The notes: a model not told the origin generated them from the sequence alone. A DNA stretch of 64,000 nt from Pseudodesulfovibrio sp. JC047 (GCF_010468615.1 NZ_WUEH01000015.1:28419-92418), one strand, 5' to 3'; shown: positions 48,017 to 57,129, numbered from the stretch's first letter. Numbers and translations: made by a program.

Positions 48017-48786
48017 AAACGCGAGAAAGCTTGAGGCCGTGGATCGAATCCGGCCTTGAGTTTGTTTTGCGCACAGCAGTCGTGGGTGAAGCTGCCCTTT
48101 CAAATAGTTCTTCACAGCACGCCGTGACGACCGAGCCGGAAGCGGATCATCCTGTTTCGCAACAGGCCTCTTCTTCGGTTCGGCAACCGGCGGCCCAATA
48201 CCCGGCTCACGGGACATCTTCTCAGCCAATATCGCCGTCGCAGCACTCGACACACGGCTCGGTGCAACAGCCGGTTCAACCCCCGGTTCAGCGGCCAATG
48301 CAGACCCGGGTTCAGCAACCAGCACAACGCCCCGTTGCCCCCGTCTTTCCTCCTCCGTGGAATGGATTCATGCGGTTTGCTCGTTCCGCTGCGCCTAAAG
48401 TCCTCATGACGTATATGGAGCTTGGGCTGGATTTTGGTGGTCAGCCTGACCATCGGCGTTCATCTGTACTGAAGAACATTCAGGCTCATCTCAAGTGGCC
48501 GCAAGGGACGATGAATTTTTGGCCGGTCGCGGCATTGAAAGATGGAACACTTCAACCGAGTACACAGATGTTTTGGCAGGGATGGGAACAATGGCGCGCG
48601 CCGAACATTGTCTGTTTTGGTGAAGAAGCCTTGAAAATTGTTCTGCCTGATGCCGACCCGAATGTGACAACGCACATGCTGGAATATGTGACCGTGCACA
48701 AAATGGCCCCGCTTTCACACTTGGTGACCTTGCTTCCGCACGAACAGCAAATATCCGTTGAGGAATTGTTCAAGATACGGCTCTAA
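47992..48786 (+). CDS. Hypothetical protein with Gln/Pro-rich linker and C-terminal globular domain
   Basis: 264 residues from ATG 47992 (GGAG close upstream), overlapping coaBC. Residues about 1-35 form an amphipathic start. Residues about 40-120 are a low-complexity linker rich in Q, P, S (VQQPVQPPVQRPMQTRVQQP). The C-terminal ~145 residues form a globular domain (FMRFARSAAPKVLMTYMELG; NIVCFGEEALKIVLP; LSHLVTLLPHEQQISVEELF). The spacing of the last motifs faintly recalls a uracil-DNA-glycosylase-like fold, but the catalytic motif is not seen. Function unknown. Confidence 0.6.
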   Translation: MGSPSARLKTRESLRPWIESGLEFVLRTAVVGEAALSNSSSQHAVTTEPEADHPVSQQASSSVRQPAAQYPAHGTSSQPISPSQHSTHGSVQQPVQPPVQRPMQTRVQQPAQRPVAPVFPPPWNGFMRFARSAAPKVLMTYMELGLDFGGQPDHRRSSVLKNIQAHLKWPQGTMNFWPVAALKDGTLQPSTQMFWQGWEQWRAPNIVCFGEEALKIVLPDADPNVTTHMLEYVTVHKMAPLSHLVTLLPHEQQISVEELFKIRL

Positions 48787-49196
48787 TTGATCTTTTGAGT
48801 CTTTTTGACCGTTTTTCGTTCATATTCCCTTTGAGAGAGACTCGTGCAGCCTCGGCGGCCCTTCGCCCCTCTTCCAGCTAAAAACGTCTCTCGTCGCAGT
48901 TTTGGGAGATGCCTTGAAAAACCCTTGCTGCACAAGGCTTTCCGGGCGTTTAAGCCGATATTTTGGGCTGATACATATTTTTTACGTGGTTTTTTTAAAA
49001 AAGATGACCACGCTGTATCAAGAAATGATTTTTTTCACACTTGCGCTGTGTGATATGTGTGGAGTATGAGCGGGTGACACATTGACATGTCGCTGTGTCG
49101 ATATACCTGCTGATGATATCGGGCGGCGACGCTTGAAATGCAATTCCCAACCATTAATCCCGACCAGAGTGTTGGGGATAAGGGACAGACAAAAAT
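48787..49196. other. Intergenic region without a recognised gene
   Basis: 410 bases upstream of the epimerase, AT-rich. Contains an imperfect hairpin (acgtggtttttttaaaaaagatgaccacg, about 48983-49012) and an unassigned GTGT/ACAC-rich segment (about 49038-49062). No open frame with coding character was found. Confidence 0.5.
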
Positions 49197-50204
49197 ATGA
49201 AGATACTTGTCACCGGTGCTGCCGGATTTATCGGGTTCCACCTTTCCAGACGATTGATTGGTGAGGGGCATGAAGTTGTTGGTTTGGACAATCTCAATGA
49301 CTATTATGATGTGAATCTCAAGAAAGCTCGTTTGGCGCTTCTTGGCGAAAGCCCTCTTTTCCGTCATGTGAATATCAATCTCCAGGACGATCAGCCCATG
49401 AGCGATCTGTTCGCCGCCGAGAAATTTACGCATGTTGTCAACTTGGCTGCTCAGGCTGGCGTTCGGTACTCCATTGAAAATCCCAAATCCTACATCGATT
49501 CAAATGTCGTTGGATTTCTGAATATTTTGGAAGGCTGCCGTCACAATAAGGTCGAGCATCTCGTGTATGCTTCAAGCAGTTCTGTCTATGGAATGAACAC
49601 CAAAATGCCGTTGAATCCGCATGAAGGTGTCGATCATCCCATGAGTTTGTACGCAGCGACCAAGAAGTCCAATGAGATGATGGCCCATTCCTATTCCAGC
49701 CTGTATGACTTGCCGACCACAGGGTTGCGTTTCTTCACGGTGTATGGTCCTTGGGGCCGTCCCGACATGGCTCTTTTCCTGTTCACTAAAAATATTCTTG
49801 AAGAAAAGCCCATCAATGTTTTCAACTATGGAAAGATGAAACGGGACTTCACCTATATTGATGATATTGTTGAAGGCGTTGTCCGTGTGGTCAACCATAC
49901 TGCACAGCCCAATGAGAATTGGGACGGGAACGCTCCGGACCCCTGCTCCAGCAAGGTCCCCTATCGCGTGTACAATATCGGCAACAATGCTGTTGTCGAG
50001 CTGTCCCGGTACATCGAAGTCATCGAAGAAGTCGTGGGTAAAAAAGCAATTTATAATTACATGCCCATGCAACCAGGCGATGTCCCTGCTACGGAAGCCG
50101 ATGTCAGCGATCTGGTCAGAGATGTTGATTTCAAACCCAACACATCCATCGAAGTCGGTATCCGGAACTTCATTGATTGGTACCGCGAATATTATAATAA
50201 ATAG
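49197..50204 (+). CDS. NAD-dependent nucleotide-sugar epimerase (UDP-glucuronate 4-epimerase-like)
   Basis: 335 residues. Extended short-chain dehydrogenase with NAD motif [15 protein letters not shown], the SSSSVYG serine region, and catalytic YxxxK in [17 protein letters not shown]. Downstream come [16 protein letters not shown] and [14 protein letters not shown]. The opening [18 protein letters not shown] and KRDFTYIDD resemble CapI/WbnF-type UDP-glucuronate 4-epimerases, which make UDP-galacturonate for surface polysaccharides. UDP-glucose 4-epimerase is the main alternative. It is monocistronic, with a long leader and a strong terminator. Confidence 0.88.
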   Translation: MKILVTGAAGFIGFHLSRRLIGEGHEVVGLDNLNDYYDVNLKKARLALLGESPLFRHVNINLQDDQPMSDLFAAEKFTHVVNLAAQAGVRYSIENPKSYIDSNVVGFLNILEGCRHNKVEHLVYASSSSVYGMNTKMPLNPHEGVDHPMSLYAATKKSNEMMAHSYSSLYDLPTTGLRFFTVYGPWGRPDMALFLFTKNILEEKPINVFNYGKMKRDFTYIDDIVEGVVRVVNHTAQPNENWDGNAPDPCSSKVPYRVYNIGNNAVVELSRYIEVIEEVVGKKAIYNYMPMQPGDVPATEADVSDLVRDVDFKPNTSIEVGIRNFIDWYREYYNK

Positions 50205-50291
50205 AACAGACCGTCTGGAGACGTTCTGATGTCATCCACAGGGTGACGCAGCCTGTCCCCTTTCGCCTGATCGCGACATGGTCGCCTATAG

Positions 50292-50329
50292 ATCAGATCC
50301 TCAACCCGTGTTGAGGGTCTGATTTTTTT
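50292..50329 (+). terminator. Terminator after the epimerase gene
   Basis: ATCAGA-t-CCTCAA-cccgtg-TTGAGG-g-TCTGAT followed by seven T. Confidence 0.88.
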
Positions 50330-50476
50330 GTGTCGTATAGGGGTGATTCTTGATCATGATTCCTCGATGATTGCGTGAAGATCATGTTTTTTTGCGTATT
50401 TCTCCCCTTTTTGCTGAACGGCACTTGCCTTAGTTTTTGTTTCAGCCTACCAATGGCAGAGGAAAAGAGTGGTTTT

Positions 50477-50492
50477 TGTTTCACGTGAAACA
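50477..50492 (+). promoter_or_regulatory. parS: parS centromere site 1
   Basis: Exact 16-bp TGTTTCACGTGAAACA, the universal ParB-binding consensus, 97 bases upstream of the chosen parA start. Confidence 0.95.
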
Positions 50493-50508
50493 TTGGATGC
50501 GGGGTAAA

Positions 50509-50524
50509 TGTTTCACGTGAAACA
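50509..50524 (+). promoter_or_regulatory. parS: parS centromere site 2
   Basis: A second exact TGTTTCACGTGAAACA, 32 bases after the first. An ATG at 50508 lies inside it, so the longest parA frame would start within the centromere site; the GTG at 50574 is preferred. Confidence 0.95.
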
Positions 50525-50573
50525 CTCGAAATATCCATTTGAGAGTGAATTGGAGCATGAAAGCGAGGGTTTT

Positions 50574-51347
50574 GTGGCACGAAGAATTGTTGTAGCAAAT
50601 CAGAAAGGTGGCGTCGGCAAGACAACCACGTCCGTGAACCTTGCGGCGTCGTTGGCGGTCATGGAAAAAAAGGTGTTGCTGGTCGATTGCGATCCTCAGG
50701 GAAACGCATCCAGTGGGTTGGGGTTCTACCCTGCCGACCAGCGAGAGAATATCTATACTGCCCTCTTCAATCCCAAAAAAATTGAGAAGGCCATTTGTGA
50801 AACTGGGGTCCCGTTTCTGGATTTATTGCCAGGGACGCAGGATCTGGTTGGGGCGGAAATTGAACTGGTCGATAAGTTCGGGCGGGAATATTATCTGCGA
50901 GAGCTGGTGGATACCGTTGATGAAAAATATGATTTCATCATAATCGATTGCCCTCCTTCTCTTGGCTTGTTGACGGTCAATGCACTGTGTGCAGCCAAAG
51001 AGATGTTGGTTCCATTGCAGTGTGAATATTACGCACTGGAAGGAATTGCTCAATTACTCATGACATATGAACTGGTGAGAAAACGTCTGAATACCGAATT
51101 GGGAATTCTCGGCGTGGTGCTGACCATGTATGATTCCAGAAACAGATTGTCTTGGCAGGTGAAAAACGAAGTGCGTAAAGCCTTCCCTCAGCACTTGTTC
51201 GAAACAATTATTCCGAGGAATGTACGGTTATCGGAAGCTCCGAGCTTTGGTAAACCCGTAATCAACTATGATATAAAATCACGAGGGGCCGAGGCCTATC
51301 TGGCGCTTGCTCAGGAGGTCTCAAGAAGCAGTGCTGTCAGGGCGTAA
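50574..51347 (+). CDS. parA: Chromosome-partitioning ATPase ParA (Soj)
   Basis: 257 residues from GTG 50574, with GCGAGGG 4 bases upstream; the protein then begins [18 protein letters not shown] as in the family. Deviant Walker A KGGVGKTT, the switch [14 protein letters not shown], Walker [15 protein letters not shown]. ParA forms ATP-dependent dimers on the nucleoid that move ParB-parS complexes apart. Two parS sites sit just upstream; parB is 590 bases downstream beyond an inserted minus-strand gene. Confidence 0.95.
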   Translation: MARRIVVANQKGGVGKTTTSVNLAASLAVMEKKVLLVDCDPQGNASSGLGFYPADQRENIYTALFNPKKIEKAICETGVPFLDLLPGTQDLVGAEIELVDKFGREYYLRELVDTVDEKYDFIIIDCPPSLGLLTVNALCAAKEMLVPLQCEYYALEGIAQLLMTYELVRKRLNTELGILGVVLTMYDSRNRLSWQVKNEVRKAFPQHLFETIIPRNVRLSEAPSFGKPVINYDIKSRGAEAYLALAQEVSRSSAVRA

Positions 51348-51367
51348 GATGTTTTTAGTGCAGGCGA

Positions 51368-51392
51368 CCCGCCATGTGTTCATCATGGCGGG
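51368..51392. terminator. Hairpin between convergent parA and zinc-ribbon gene
   Basis: CCCGCCATG / CATGGCGGG, 9-bp perfect arms, 7-base loop; no T-run on either strand. Confidence 0.55.
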
Positions 51393-51411
51393 ACAAGTGA
51401 GAATCTGGCGA

Positions 51412-51843
51412 TCAGCGAGAGTATCGGCCTTCTTTAGATGATATTTTTGAAGACTGGAATGGTGTACATTCTGTGGTGATTTCGTCTTTGAAATGCCTTT
51501 TTAGAATCTTGGCTTGACACTTCATGCACTTAAAGCACACAAGGCCAGCGAGGTTTGCACTGGACAATCTAAAGAGACGTGGGTCATCCTTGGCCCAATC
51601 CTGGGTGGAGTTGCCACAGTGTTCACAGGCCACATCGGTGTCGACCGGGTATGGAAAATCCCAGTACTGTTTGAGGGTTTCCCAGTCGGCCAACGGTTCG
51701 GGCCTTTCAGGTTCAGCATGATTGTCAACAATGCCCAGGGTGTCCAAAACCGGCTTCTTGACAGTAGTCCAGGCTTCAGCAGACAGCAACGCTCCAATGA
51801 GGTTGCCGTCTTTGTCAAAGAGTTCATTAATGTGATCAGACAT
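51412..51843 (-). CDS. Zinc-ribbon-like hypothetical protein inserted between parA and parB
   Basis: 143 residues from 51843 (GGAG 6 bases upstream). N-terminal MSDHINELFDKDGNLIGALL, then a region with CEHCGNS and, 30 residues later, CFKCMKCQAKILKRHF; together these could bind one zinc. It contains LSAEAWTTVKKPVLDTLG and a proline-rich linker. No recognised family. It splits the usual parAB operon on the opposite strand. Its ATG lies 95 bases from the parB start, so the two are divergent and may share a regulatory region. Confidence 0.65.
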   Translation of the reverse strand: MSDHINELFDKDGNLIGALLSAEAWTTVKKPVLDTLGIVDNHAEPERPEPLADWETLKQYWDFPYPVDTDVACEHCGNSTQDWAKDDPRLFRLSSANLAGLVCFKCMKCQAKILKRHFKDEITTECTPFQSSKISSKEGRYSR

Positions 51844-51937
51844 GATTACTCCGATTGGTTTCGCTTGTCTTCGGGGTTTTATAGGCATTCAGGCCACAAT
51901 GAGCAAGCGTGTAATCAGACGTGTGAGGAGAATTGTT

Positions 51938-52876
51938 ATGATGTCAGGTAATCGAGGATTGGGACGCGGACTTGATGCCCTGTTGGGTGGGGTCCGTGAA
52001 GATGAAAAGGTCACAGCCGATTCCGCAGAAGTTCGGATGATCTCCCTGAAAGCGATTTCGCCAAATCCCCATCAGCCTCGTCGAGAGTTTTCAGAGTCCG
52101 GACTGAAAGATCTTGCCTCTTCTATCAAAACTCGTGGGGTGCTCCAGCCGATTCTGGTCCGCTCTCTCGGGAATAATCGTTTTGAGCTGGTCGCTGGTGA
52201 ACGCCGGTTACGGGCGTCTAAAAAAGCGGGCCTGACAGAAATTCCGACGTTGATTCGGGAAATGTCTGACCAGGAAAGCCTGGCTATCGCCCTGATCGAG
52301 AATTTGCAGCGCGAAGATTTGAACGCTGTGGAAGAAGCGCTCGGCTACCAGCGGCTCCAGCAGGAGTTCGGATTGAGTCAGGAAGAGCTGGCGCGACAGG
52401 TTGGGAAAAGCCGATCTGCTGTTGCCAATGCATTACGTTTGCTCAATCTGCCTGACAGTGTGCAGCAAGATATCCAAAACAGTGCCCTTTCTGCTGGACA
52501 TGGACGGGCGATCATGGCGGTTGCGGATGCCGAGACACAGAAGGCCCTTCATGGTCGGATCGTCGAAAATGGATTGACCGTGCGTCAGGCTGAGGCTCAG
52601 GCTTCATTTTTCAAAGAACATGGTCGTTTGCCGGGCGCAGATGAAGTCGGGACCAAAGGGACGCCTAAGGCAGGCACATCGAAAAGCACGCCTTTGGACC
52701 CTCGTTTGGCAGATCTTCAGTCGGTGTTGTCCGAGTCGTTGGGTATAAATGTCAAAATTTCCGGATCGTCGAAAAAAGGCAAAGTTACCGTGAGTTATGC
52801 TTCAGAAGACGATTTGCGGTCTGTTGTGGAAAAGCTTGGAGGCCTTTCCGGTCTGCTCGCTGAATCCTACTTCTAA
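51938..52876 (+). CDS. parB: Chromosome-partitioning protein ParB (Spo0J)
   Basis: 312 residues from ATG 51938 (GAGGAG 7 bases upstream; ATG 51941 also possible). N-terminal NRGLGRGLDALLGG, CTPase domain with ISPNPHQPRREF, TRGVLQPILVR and the GERRLRA box, then ENLQREDLNAVEEA. HTH region LSQEELARQVGKSRSAVANA binds parS. The C-terminal dimerisation part ends GGLSGLLAESYF. ParB loads at parS as a CTP-gated clamp and spreads. Confidence 0.95.
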   Translation: MMSGNRGLGRGLDALLGGVREDEKVTADSAEVRMISLKAISPNPHQPRREFSESGLKDLASSIKTRGVLQPILVRSLGNNRFELVAGERRLRASKKAGLTEIPTLIREMSDQESLAIALIENLQREDLNAVEEALGYQRLQQEFGLSQEELARQVGKSRSAVANALRLLNLPDSVQQDIQNSALSAGHGRAIMAVADAETQKALHGRIVENGLTVRQAEAQASFFKEHGRLPGADEVGTKGTPKAGTSKSTPLDPRLADLQSVLSESLGINVKISGSSKKGKVTVSYASEDDLRSVVEKLGGLSGLLAESYF

Positions 52877-52973
52877 GAGGTCCTGATGGATAATTGATTG
52901 CTTGGTGATAATCATAGTGTGATGACGTGCATGATGACACTTTGTTTGCTGTAACACGAATAACGCATGAAGC

Positions 52974-54002
52974 ATGGAATTCAGAAAGATGGCACGAGAG
53001 AAAATTCGAAAAGCGGTCGCTTCGCTGGCTGGACATAATGTATTGATAATCGGTGATCTTATGCTCGACCATTACCTGATGGGAACCGTGGATCGGATTT
53101 CTCCGGAAGCCCCGGTCCCAGTGGTCAACGTCCGTGAGGAATCAGTCGTCCTTGGCGGCGCCGGGAACGTGGGACGAAATATTGCTGATTTGGGCGGTTC
53201 CCCTCTGCTCGTCACCGTAGTCGGTGATGATAGAGATGGATGCCTGCTTGACGATCTGTGTGAAAAGGCTGGACTCAAGACGCGGATTGTTCGCGACGTC
53301 ACCCGCCCCACGACAAAGAAAACGCGGGTCATTGCACACAATCAGCAGGTGGTTCGTGTCGATCACGAACTGGTTGCTCCTTTGAGTGATGCGACGCAGG
53401 AAGCACTTTTTACAACCATTGAATCTGTTGTTCAGGATTATCCTGTCATCATCCTTTCTGATTACGGTAAGGGATTGATTTCTCGTTCTTTCATGGATCG
53501 GTTCATGGTGTTGATCGAGACCTGCTCGCCCCGCCCAAAAGTGTTGGTTGACCCGAAAACCGTGAATTACGATTTGTATACCGGAGTTGATCTTTTGACA
53601 CCGAATACCAAGGAAGCGGGTGAAGGTGCATCCATGGCGGTTTCGGACAAGGCGTCTGTGCTCAAGGCCGGTGAAGTGCTGTTTGATCGATTGCAGTGTA
53701 CCAATCTTTTAGTGACGCTTGGCCCGGATGGTATGGCACTGTTCGAGGGGCGGGACACGGTTCACCATATCCCGACCTTTGCTCAAAAGGTTTTTGATGT
53801 GACAGGAGCGGGTGATACAGTCATCGCGACCACGGCACTTGCCCTCTCCGCCGGGGTTGATCTTTTGACCGCCTGCACCTTGGCCAACTATGCGGCTGGC
53901 GTTGTGGTCGGTCAGGTCGGTGCAGCAACCACGACACCTGCGGAGTTGCTCGAATCTATGGACGAACTTCCGGAGCCAGATGTTTCGTTGTGGACAAGTT
54001 GA
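52974..54002 (+). CDS. rfaE1: D-glycero-beta-D-manno-heptose-7-phosphate kinase (RfaE1/HldE kinase domain)
   Basis: 342 residues; ATG 52989 is an alternative start. PfkB/ribokinase fold: LIIGDLMLDHYLMGTVDRIS, PVPVVNVREESVVLGGAGNV, LLTPNTKEAGE, and the anion-hole/catalytic FDVTGAGDTVIATTALAL. It phosphorylates heptose 7-phosphate at C1 for ADP-heptose and LPS inner-core synthesis. It contains only the kinase half; the nucleotidyltransferase half of HldE is absent and presumably a separate gene. The start lies about 100 bases after parB. Confidence 0.9.
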   Translation: MEFRKMAREKIRKAVASLAGHNVLIIGDLMLDHYLMGTVDRISPEAPVPVVNVREESVVLGGAGNVGRNIADLGGSPLLVTVVGDDRDGCLLDDLCEKAGLKTRIVRDVTRPTTKKTRVIAHNQQVVRVDHELVAPLSDATQEALFTTIESVVQDYPVIILSDYGKGLISRSFMDRFMVLIETCSPRPKVLVDPKTVNYDLYTGVDLLTPNTKEAGEGASMAVSDKASVLKAGEVLFDRLQCTNLLVTLGPDGMALFEGRDTVHHIPTFAQKVFDVTGAGDTVIATTALALSAGVDLLTACTLANYAAGVVVGQVGAATTTPAELLESMDELPEPDVSLWTS

Positions 54003-54063
54003 ACTGAGACGCCGTGCCCGTTTGATTCGCAGGGCGGCATGAATAACCGTTGGAGCGTGAGCG

Positions 54064-55365
54064 ATGGAGACAAAGAACCTTGAATTCTCGACAGATATTC
54101 CGACATTAGGACCTGCCAAGATACAGACCCCAGTCAGAAATCCTCGCTATGTCAACGAGGCATCTCCCCTGCAATTGATGTTGACGTCAGATGAACTGAC
54201 TGAGTTGAAGACAGGCACCCTGCAAAAGGAATTCGAAAAAGCCGGGCCACGGGAAAAAGTCTATTTTGATCCGTCAAAGACCCGGTGCGCCATTGTCACT
54301 TGTGGCGGGTTGTGTCCCGGTATCAACGACGTGATCCGCTCCATCGTCAATGAGGCCCACTACCACTACGGTATTCATACCGTCTTCGGCATCTCCAACG
54401 GACTACGAGGTTTCATTCCAAAGTATGGGTATGAGGTCAAAGAGCTGACCCCGAAGAATGTCTCGCATATTCATCAGTTTGGCGGGACTATTCTTGGTTC
54501 GTCGCGAGGACTGCAAGACTCTGAAGAAATTGTCGATTCATTGGAAAGACTCAATATCGGCATTTTGTTCGTCATTGGCGGCGATGGGGCCATGCGGGCC
54601 GCAAAGTCCATTGTGCAAGAGGTCTCGGACCGCAAGAAAAAGATTGCGGTTATCGGCATCCCCAAGACCATCGACAACGATATCAATTTCATCAGTCGCT
54701 CCTTTGGGTTTGACACTGCCGTGGAAAAGGCCACCGAAGCCATCCAGTGTGCACATGTCGAAGCCACCGGCGTGGACAAGGGCGTGGGACTCGTCCGACT
54801 CATGGGGCGCGAAGCCGGATTCATCGCGGCGCAGGCCACACTCGCCCTTCAGGAAGTGAATTTTTTGCTCGTTCCGGAAAAGTCCTTCACCCTTGAAGGG
54901 GAAAACGGGCTGCTGCAAGCGGTTGAAAGACGGCTGCGTGATCGAGATCATGCAATCATCGTGTGTGCAGAAGGTGCCGGACAGGATGTGTTGGGGAAAA
55001 CGTTGGAACGCGATCCCTCAGGAAATCCGAAGTTGGGTGATATTTGCGGACATATCATCACGCAGCTCAAACAGCATTGTCGCGATCGCGAATTGGAAAT
55101 GAATTTGAAGTTCATCGATCCGAGTTATATTATTCGATCGGTTCCGGCCAATGCGGGTGATCGAATTTATTGTGGATTCCTTGGACAGAATGCCGTTCAC
55201 GCGGCCATGGCCGGAAAAACAGGCATGGTAGTGACGCGGCTCAAATCAAGCCTGGTTCATCTGCCTCTCGACCTGGTGACCGTCAAGCGGCGAAATATCA
55301 ATATTGATTCCGACTATTGGTGCGCGGTGATGGAATCCACGGGCCAGCATATCTACATGGAATAA
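54064..55365 (+). CDS. pfkA: ATP-dependent 6-phosphofructokinase, TP0108/group III type
   Basis: 433 residues with an N-terminal extension of ~75 residues before the kinase core. GGLCPGINDVIRSIV (nucleotide loop), FVIGGDGAMRAAKSI, IPKTIDNDINFISRSFGFDTA, LMGREAGFIAAQA. The glycine of GGDG is the residue linked with ATP use, while the lysine of PKTIDND is shared with pyrophosphate enzymes; this G/K combination is typical of the TP0108-type ATP enzymes. It catalyses the committed step of glycolysis. A terminator follows. Confidence 0.92.
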   Translation: METKNLEFSTDIPTLGPAKIQTPVRNPRYVNEASPLQLMLTSDELTELKTGTLQKEFEKAGPREKVYFDPSKTRCAIVTCGGLCPGINDVIRSIVNEAHYHYGIHTVFGISNGLRGFIPKYGYEVKELTPKNVSHIHQFGGTILGSSRGLQDSEEIVDSLERLNIGILFVIGGDGAMRAAKSIVQEVSDRKKKIAVIGIPKTIDNDINFISRSFGFDTAVEKATEAIQCAHVEATGVDKGVGLVRLMGREAGFIAAQATLALQEVNFLLVPEKSFTLEGENGLLQAVERRLRDRDHAIIVCAEGAGQDVLGKTLERDPSGNPKLGDICGHIITQLKQHCRDRELEMNLKFIDPSYIIRSVPANAGDRIYCGFLGQNAVHAAMAGKTGMVVTRLKSSLVHLPLDLVTVKRRNINIDSDYWCAVMESTGQHIYME

Positions 55366-55396
55366 AAAAAGGGAGAGGCACACGCCCCTCCCTTTC
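55366..55396. terminator. Bidirectional terminator after pfkA
   Basis: AAAGGGAG-a-GGC-acac-GCC-c-CTCCCTTT between convergent genes, with an A-run on one side for the minus-strand gene. Confidence 0.8.
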
Positions 55397-55418
55397 GTTG
55401 TCTTTCAGGAAATTCGGA

Positions 55419-55823
55419 TTATTCGTTGGCGGCCAGCCTGCGGCGAATCTGTTCGTTGACCTGTTTGCTCGGGCTTTCCACTTCAGCGGCCATGGCAACG
55501 GCTAGCAGCTCAAACAGTTCATCGTAGGAAAATTCGAGATTGAGGCTGCCGTTGGAGACGATGCAACTTTCGTCCTGTTCCTCGATGGTGTACGCGCGTC
55601 GTTCCCGGGCATGACCAATAGCTGAGATGATTCCATAGGCGAGTGCGCCCTCTTCATCCCGGTACAGCTTTTCCATGGTCAGCATCCCTGTATTGTCGTC
55701 GAAGTACATTTCTTCGCCGATCAGGTGGCCGGTAACACCCATGTCTTGTCCAAAATCATTGGGCAGATTGACAGTGAGGATCGGATCGTTTCCGCCGTGA
55801 CCGCCAATTGGTTTTTTTGACAT
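55419..55823 (-). CDS. Conserved hypothetical protein
   Basis: 134 residues from 55823 (AAGGAG 6 bases upstream). The beta-rich N-terminal part (GGNDPILTVNLPNDFGQDMG; GEEMYFDDNTGMLTMEKLYR) is followed by a helical part (FSYDELFELLAVAMAAEVES) and a basic tail. No signal peptide or known motif. It sits 10 bases after an excisionase-like HTH gene and probably shares its transcript and operator. Function unknown. Confidence 0.65.
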   Translation of the reverse strand: MSKKPIGGHGGNDPILTVNLPNDFGQDMGVTGHLIGEEMYFDDNTGMLTMEKLYRDEEGALAYGIISAIGHARERRAYTIEEQDESCIVSNGSLNLEFSYDELFELLAVAMAAEVESPSKQVNEQIRRRLAANE

Positions 55824-55833
55824 GTTTTTCTCC

Positions 55834-56085
55834 TTAGTCCAAGGGGAGTTTGAATTGATCGGGTTTCCGGCCTTTTTTGGCTTTGGACGCGGCAACCTTC
55901 CATCCACTCTCTATAAATTCTATGAGATCTTTTTCCGGTACCCGCCATTGGCTACCGATTTTGATCGCTTTGATACTTCCGCGTGTAATGAGTCGATACG
56001 CTGTTCGCTGATGCACTCGTAAAAAGTCCGCAACTTCACGGACTGTAAACAAGGTTGGGGGCGTGCGTGCTTCTTTGGTATTCAT
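55834..56085 (-). CDS. Excisionase-family helix-turn-helix DNA-binding protein
   Basis: 83 residues from ATG 56085; an upstream in-frame ATG at 56124 lies inside the palindrome described below. HTH_17/excisionase-type winged helix: LFTVREVADFLRVHQRTAYR, then ITRGSIKAIKIGSQWRVPEK, DLIEFIESGW; basic tail KAKKGRKPDQFKLPLD. Such proteins are often MerR-like regulators or excision factors. No integrase is nearby, so a regulatory role with the adjacent hypothetical gene is more likely. It is preceded by an unusually good palindrome, which suggests autoregulation. Confidence 0.8.
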   Translation of the reverse strand: MNTKEARTPPTLFTVREVADFLRVHQRTAYRLITRGSIKAIKIGSQWRVPEKDLIEFIESGWKVAASKAKKGRKPDQFKLPLD

Positions 56086-56111
56086 AATGTCACTATTTGA
56101 CGTATGATGTT

Positions 56112-56140
56112 CAATCTTTGACATAAGGAGTCAAAGATTG
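56112..56140. promoter_or_regulatory. Perfect palindromic operator candidate upstream of the HTH gene
   Basis: CAATCTTTGAC-ataagga-GTCAAAGATTG, 11-bp perfect arms. A related half-site (ATTTGACGT) lies at about 56096-56104 and a TGTCAA at 56140-56145. It starts 27 bases before the HTH start codon. No T-run follows, so an operator is favoured over a terminator. Confidence 0.6.
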
Positions 56141-56141
56141 T

Positions 56142-56528
56142 CAACAAAGTACAATGATGTCACATGCTGTCTAGATATAATCTAGAATAATGTCGATAGA
56201 TTGGAATTACAGTATGTTGTTGTTTTCTCCAGTGCAAAAGGGCATTGGGCCATGACTGCATCGGTGTGGAAAAGGTTCAATGATGCAAAGGGATCGCGGG
56301 TTTTTATCGGTTTTTCGATGGATTGAGAGAAAAAAAGAAAAAACAGCCCATGGCGACCGATTTTTCATGTGCGGACTGATAATTTGCTGCCGTGGCGACA
56401 CAGCGCCCCACTTCCGAAGATGGTGGGTGGATTGAGAACTGTTTTTTGGCAGGCAGACCGCCGGACGTTTCAAGAAAAAGCGAATTCCTCAAGAGGCCGT
56501 GGGCAGTTGTGGATGGTTGGAGTTCTCT
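56142..56528. other. Intergenic region without a recognised gene
   Basis: About 390 bases between two minus-strand regulators, AT-rich. It holds TCTAGAT-ata-ATCTAGA, a 7-bp-arm palindrome at 56170-56186. Open frames on the plus strand here lack coding character. Confidence 0.45.
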
Positions 56529-57005
56529 CTATTTTTCAAGAATTTCATCAAAAAGAACGAGGCAGGGATTTTCGACATCGCTTTCGAGATGAGTCGTCAT
56601 TTGGTGAAGAATTTTGGCAAAGTACCGTCTGTCATTAATAGAAAGACCCTGGTTGACAACCGACTGAAGATCGGTCACGGCTGCGTGGACGGTTTTTTGA
56701 AGGTCTTTTGCGGTATCCGTCAGGAGCAGGAGCGCACTGCGACGGTCTGTGTGACTTCGTTTCCGTTGAATCAATCCATCACGTTCCATACGTTTTAAAG
56801 TATTGGACAGAGTGGCTTGTTCAATGGAAAGTTGGGCATGCAATTGTTTTTGTGTGATGGTGTCTTGCAGCCAGAGTTTGTTCAGGATTTCGATATATCC
56901 CGGCCGGACGTTGTATGGCTCGAGTCGAGCGTCCAATGCTTTTGCGTAAAGTCGATAAAGATTTGAAATACGTGTAAAAAAGAAAGAAGTATCAGCGTGC
57001 GACAT
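56529..57005 (-). CDS. MarR family transcriptional regulator
   Basis: 158 residues from MSHADTSF (14 further codons upstream are open). Winged-helix MarR core: LWLQDTITQKQLHAQLSIEQ, ATLSNTLKRMERDGLIQRKR, then the wing SHTDRRSALLLLTD. The DRR motif of the wing is conserved. N- and C-terminal helices form the dimer interface. It is divergent from the MATE efflux gene, the usual arrangement for repression of a drug exporter. A candidate inverted repeat lies near the efflux start. Confidence 0.88.
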   Translation of the reverse strand: MSHADTSFFFTRISNLYRLYAKALDARLEPYNVRPGYIEILNKLWLQDTITQKQLHAQLSIEQATLSNTLKRMERDGLIQRKRSHTDRRSALLLLTDTAKDLQKTVHAAVTDLQSVVNQGLSINDRRYFAKILHQMTTHLESDVENPCLVLFDEILEK

Positions 57006-57129
57006 ATATATCCCTGTGTATCTCGTATGGAAGAAGTCCACTATCATGGAGTCTTCCTAAGGACAAGAGAACAGAAGGATTTGTAAAAACGGGGTACGTG
57101 GTGACGGAAAAAATAAAACAAATATTTAT

